Below are positions 61,607-64,000 of a DNA stretch of 64,000 nucleotides, piece by piece (positions within the stretch are counted from its first letter, which is position 1; each line of letters begins with the position of its first letter). Location of the stretch: positions 310,001 through 374,000 of the forward strand of contig SCHM01000001.1 of assembly GCA_004123355.1 (NCBI GenBank). Reading direction: 5' to 3'. This DNA comes from Amphirosellinia nigrospora. Its lineage: Eukaryota; Ascomycota; Sordariomycetes; Xylariales; Xylariaceae. The notes beneath the pieces were generated by a model. That model did not search any database. It had not been told where the DNA came from and saw only the letters and a program-made list of their open reading frames with translations. Position numbers and translations under genes: made by a program.

Positions 61607-62615
61607 GTCGATGTGTGCTGCCACGAGCACTGTACGCGACTGAGACACGCGCTACGGTGCCCAAGAAGCCGGCCAAGTACGCGTCGGGCTATGGCTCAGG
61701 CAGTTTGCGAAGTTATTGTCCGATGCTGGCGGGCGGAAAGCAGGAGTTGTTCGAAGAAGAGACTTGGTGAGGCAGGAGGGAAACGCGTCGGAATGTGGTA
61801 ACAATTAAAGGTGGAGGGAGGAGCTGGTCAAAAAGATAAAAGATTGGCTAGCAGAATAGGTACCTTAAGGTAACGAATGCTTAGACATACCTGTAAGTAC
61901 GTCGTGCTAAAGTACCAGACGACTGGAAAGTGGCAGACTAGTCTAAATATAGTCTAGCCTAGGTACATAGGTAATCCCCTGTCCTGGAAAAATAATGGGA
62001 CGGTTGTCGAGGGCTGCTATCGATTTTTGGCGGCTCGACAAGCACCGTGCCCAGCTGGCAACAAGTGTGGGGAAGCCCTGTGGAGGTTAGCCTGTGTGAG
62101 TTTGCCCTTTCTGCTTCCCGACTAGCCCGGCCTGTGCAACAACAATCCCTGCCGCCCGCCAACAAAGAGCCAGGCTCAAATGACCGCAAAAGCAGCATCA
62201 TCGTCGTAATCATATGACAATAGCTACTCCTTTTTCGCAACACCTACGCTTTCCTGAACGCATCTTCATCCACGTATGTTCTCTAAGTATAATAGCTCAC
62301 ACCAGCGTTTGCCGTCATCCTCCTCTCTCTCTCTCCTATCATCTCGACAGCGACAACACCCAGTGCATCTACGGCACTCCGATCACATCCGGCCCCACCA
62401 GCCCGCAGTGCCGCCCGCAGTGCGCCCCCACCACGACCAGGCCAGCAGGCCAGAAAACGAGAGCAAACGATAAGCTAAGCATTTTGTCGTCAGGCTTGGA
62501 GACTTGGAGACCACTCGCTGCGTCCAGTCTACCTCACCAGCAAGCAAAGCCCAACTCGACATTCCAGGTGGTCGAGCCTACCTCTCAGGCTAAGAGCCTG
62601 GCGCCGCGATAAATA
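61607..62615. other. Intergenic, divergent promoter
   Basis: Region between the ISWI and 62616 gene starts. TAGGTA/TACCTTA hexamers cluster at 61855-61975. A CT-rich run near 62310-62345 looks like a leader or promoter pyrimidine tract. No gene was recognised. Confidence 0.5.
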
Positions 62616-63385
62616 ATGGACGCTATGCGAGGCTCCTCACCACCCAAAGCCACCCTGGGCACTGACTCACCCGAGCAGCTCCTCGACGCCTTCAAGGCCG
62701 CTGCCCTATCCGTCACAAAATTGTACAAGACCTCGGCCGCCGCGCAAGCCAAGTCTCGCTCCGATGGATACCAGGACTGTCTCGATGACCTGCTGGCTTT
62801 CCTCGACAAGCGGCATATCGGCTTGGGTGACGGGGAGGGGTGGCAGATCAGGAAATGGGCAACTGAGCGCTTGGATGGCAGGGACTCCGGTCCCCAGGTC
62901 TCCGATGATGAAGAAGAAGTCGACAAGGCCGAAACCGTCTCTTCACCCGAGCTCCCGCGTTTAAATGCCGTCTCACGGTCATCTCCCGCCGCACGAAACG
63001 ACTCGGCACCTCCAATTTCACATCCGCCAGCCATCGCTGAGCCCGTCGTGGAAGAGCCTCAGATGATTACCGTCCCGACGCAGGAAACGTTTACCTTTCA
63101 ATCACCACACCCCTATCCCCAGGAATCCTACCTCAATATCGCAAATCTCGACTTGTCAGACTCGATAAGAACGAATGACAACATGACGCAAGGCCCTTCC
63201 TCTCAGGCTAGCCGTTTCCGGAGGGAAAAGCGGTGTCCACGACCACGGAACTCGACGACAGCTCATTTAGGGCGGGGGCCGGCCAGAAGCGGTCAATCAA
63301 CTTGGCAGAGCTGTTTGACGTAGGCACTGTGAATTTCGGAAAAGAAGCTCTCGGCAGAGAAGGAAAGAGAAGCAGGCATACGTGA
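62616..63385 (+). CDS. Conserved-looking fungal protein of unknown function
   Basis: I do not recognise a named domain. Start 62616 gives MDAMRGSSPPKATLGTDSPE and then a well-formed helical N-terminal module, QLLDAFKAAALSVTKLYKTS and SRSDGYQDCLDDLLAFLDKR, followed by GEGWQIRKWATERLDGRD. The middle is acidic and Ser/Pro-rich, so probably disordered. The open frame stops at 63323 with an Arg-rich tail that looks wrong. In the neighbouring frame the sequence reads AGAGQKRSINLAELFDVGTV and ends KRSRHT at 63385, so one base is probably lost or gained near 63235-63270. Predicted to be soluble, about 255 aa. The helical module at residues 17-90 is the part most likely to be a folded domain. Confidence 0.65.
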
Positions 63386-64000
63386 AGGAAATATTCAACT
63401 AAGACAGCGCAGTGGCCTGAATCTGCAACGGCTTGCTACTATTCGATACATTGCTTTAGGTACATCCAAGGAGCTCGCTGCCATCGAGATGGAGGGGAGC
63501 GAGAGGGAGGTGTGTTTTGGTAACGGAGCATTAACATGGGAGGTCTCACCAGCATTCAAGGCGTTCGGAAAGGGGTCAACCGCGGCCACCCACACCACCT
63601 TAACTTCAGCGACTCTTTGCTTTAGTATTTTTTATGTACGGGAAATCAGACGTCAAAGCGGCTGCTGTGCCGAACGACGCATGAAATGGAGCATGAGACA
63701 TTCCGTCGCTGCTGAGTTTATTGTGTATCCGACACACACGTGTCGTCTATTCGGAATATATACATATTAACTCGGTTCGCAGTTATGTAGATAGCCCTCC
63801 TTCAATAATAACCTCTACTTCCATCCCATCCAACCTTGCTATCCACTCGATGTGATAGTTTTATCAAATTTGAATTTCCAACGCTGTCACCTTTGGTAAA
63901 CTTAGTTAACGGCTGCTATCGATGCTACAAAGAGAGGGATATATCACTACAATATCTTCCAAACTATCACCTACCAACCAAAGAAACGAGCCAGGATTTT
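63386..64000. other. Right flank, no gene seen
   Basis: Downstream flank of the previous gene to the window edge. It contains short frames only. No repeat, RNA gene or convincing start of a next gene is visible. Confidence 0.45.

Overview
The window is a stretch of nuclear chromosome from a filamentous ascomycete (Pezizomycotina), most likely a sordariomycete. Evidence seen in the sequence: short introns of about 45 to 170 nt with GTRAGT-like donors and CTAAC/CTGAC branch sites, and fungal-specific families (CFEM, But2 C-terminal domain, GH72 glucanosyltransferase, BZZ1, a CIA84-like assembly factor, SUZ/R3H). There are no operons and no bacterial or viral gene blocks. The class assignment is inferred from gene content only.

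Layout, left to right. 0-12 kb: eIF3f, an R3H/SUZ RNA-binding protein, a ZCCHC10-like zinc-knuckle protein convergent with splicing factor cwf18, and a mitochondrial PPR protein; most act on RNA. 13-17 kb: a small DUF2462 protein and a CFEM receptor-like membrane protein. 18-24 kb: the mRNA-export helicase DBP5, head to head with the actin/membrane adaptor BZZ1. 24-30 kb: a SET-domain protein with a signal peptide, a perfect-palindrome MITE, and a GPI-anchored GH72 beta-1,3-glucanosyltransferase. 30-35 kb: a TauD-type dioxygenase and a secreted But2-domain protein. 36-46 kb: an ERCC6L2-type SNF2 ATPase, mitochondrial ribosomal protein bS18m, and a CIA84-like complex I assembly factor. 46-57 kb: an amidohydrolase, a CX5R phosphatase, a small His-rich protein, an MFS monocarboxylate-type transporter, and the heme enzyme HEM2. 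58-64 kb: an ISWI chromatin remodeler and an unrecognised protein.

The strongest cross-window signal is technical. About 17 of the 24 confident protein genes, including ones expected to be essential (DBP5, ISWI, cwf18), are broken by one or more single-base frameshifts. Nearly all are repaired by adding one base, usually inside a short homopolymer. This fits an assembly with uncorrected homopolymer deletions better than mass pseudogenisation. Gene coordinates below therefore span the gene from start to the stop of the frame I judge to be real, and the shift sites are given.

I found no clear biosynthetic cluster, CRISPR, rRNA or tRNA gene, and no convincing new multi-gene system. The most notable biology is the palindromic MITE, the secreted-looking SET protein and the CFEM protein with a very long cytoplasmic tail. 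Long gene-free stretches are listed; several carry clusters of TAGGTA/TACCTA hexamers.
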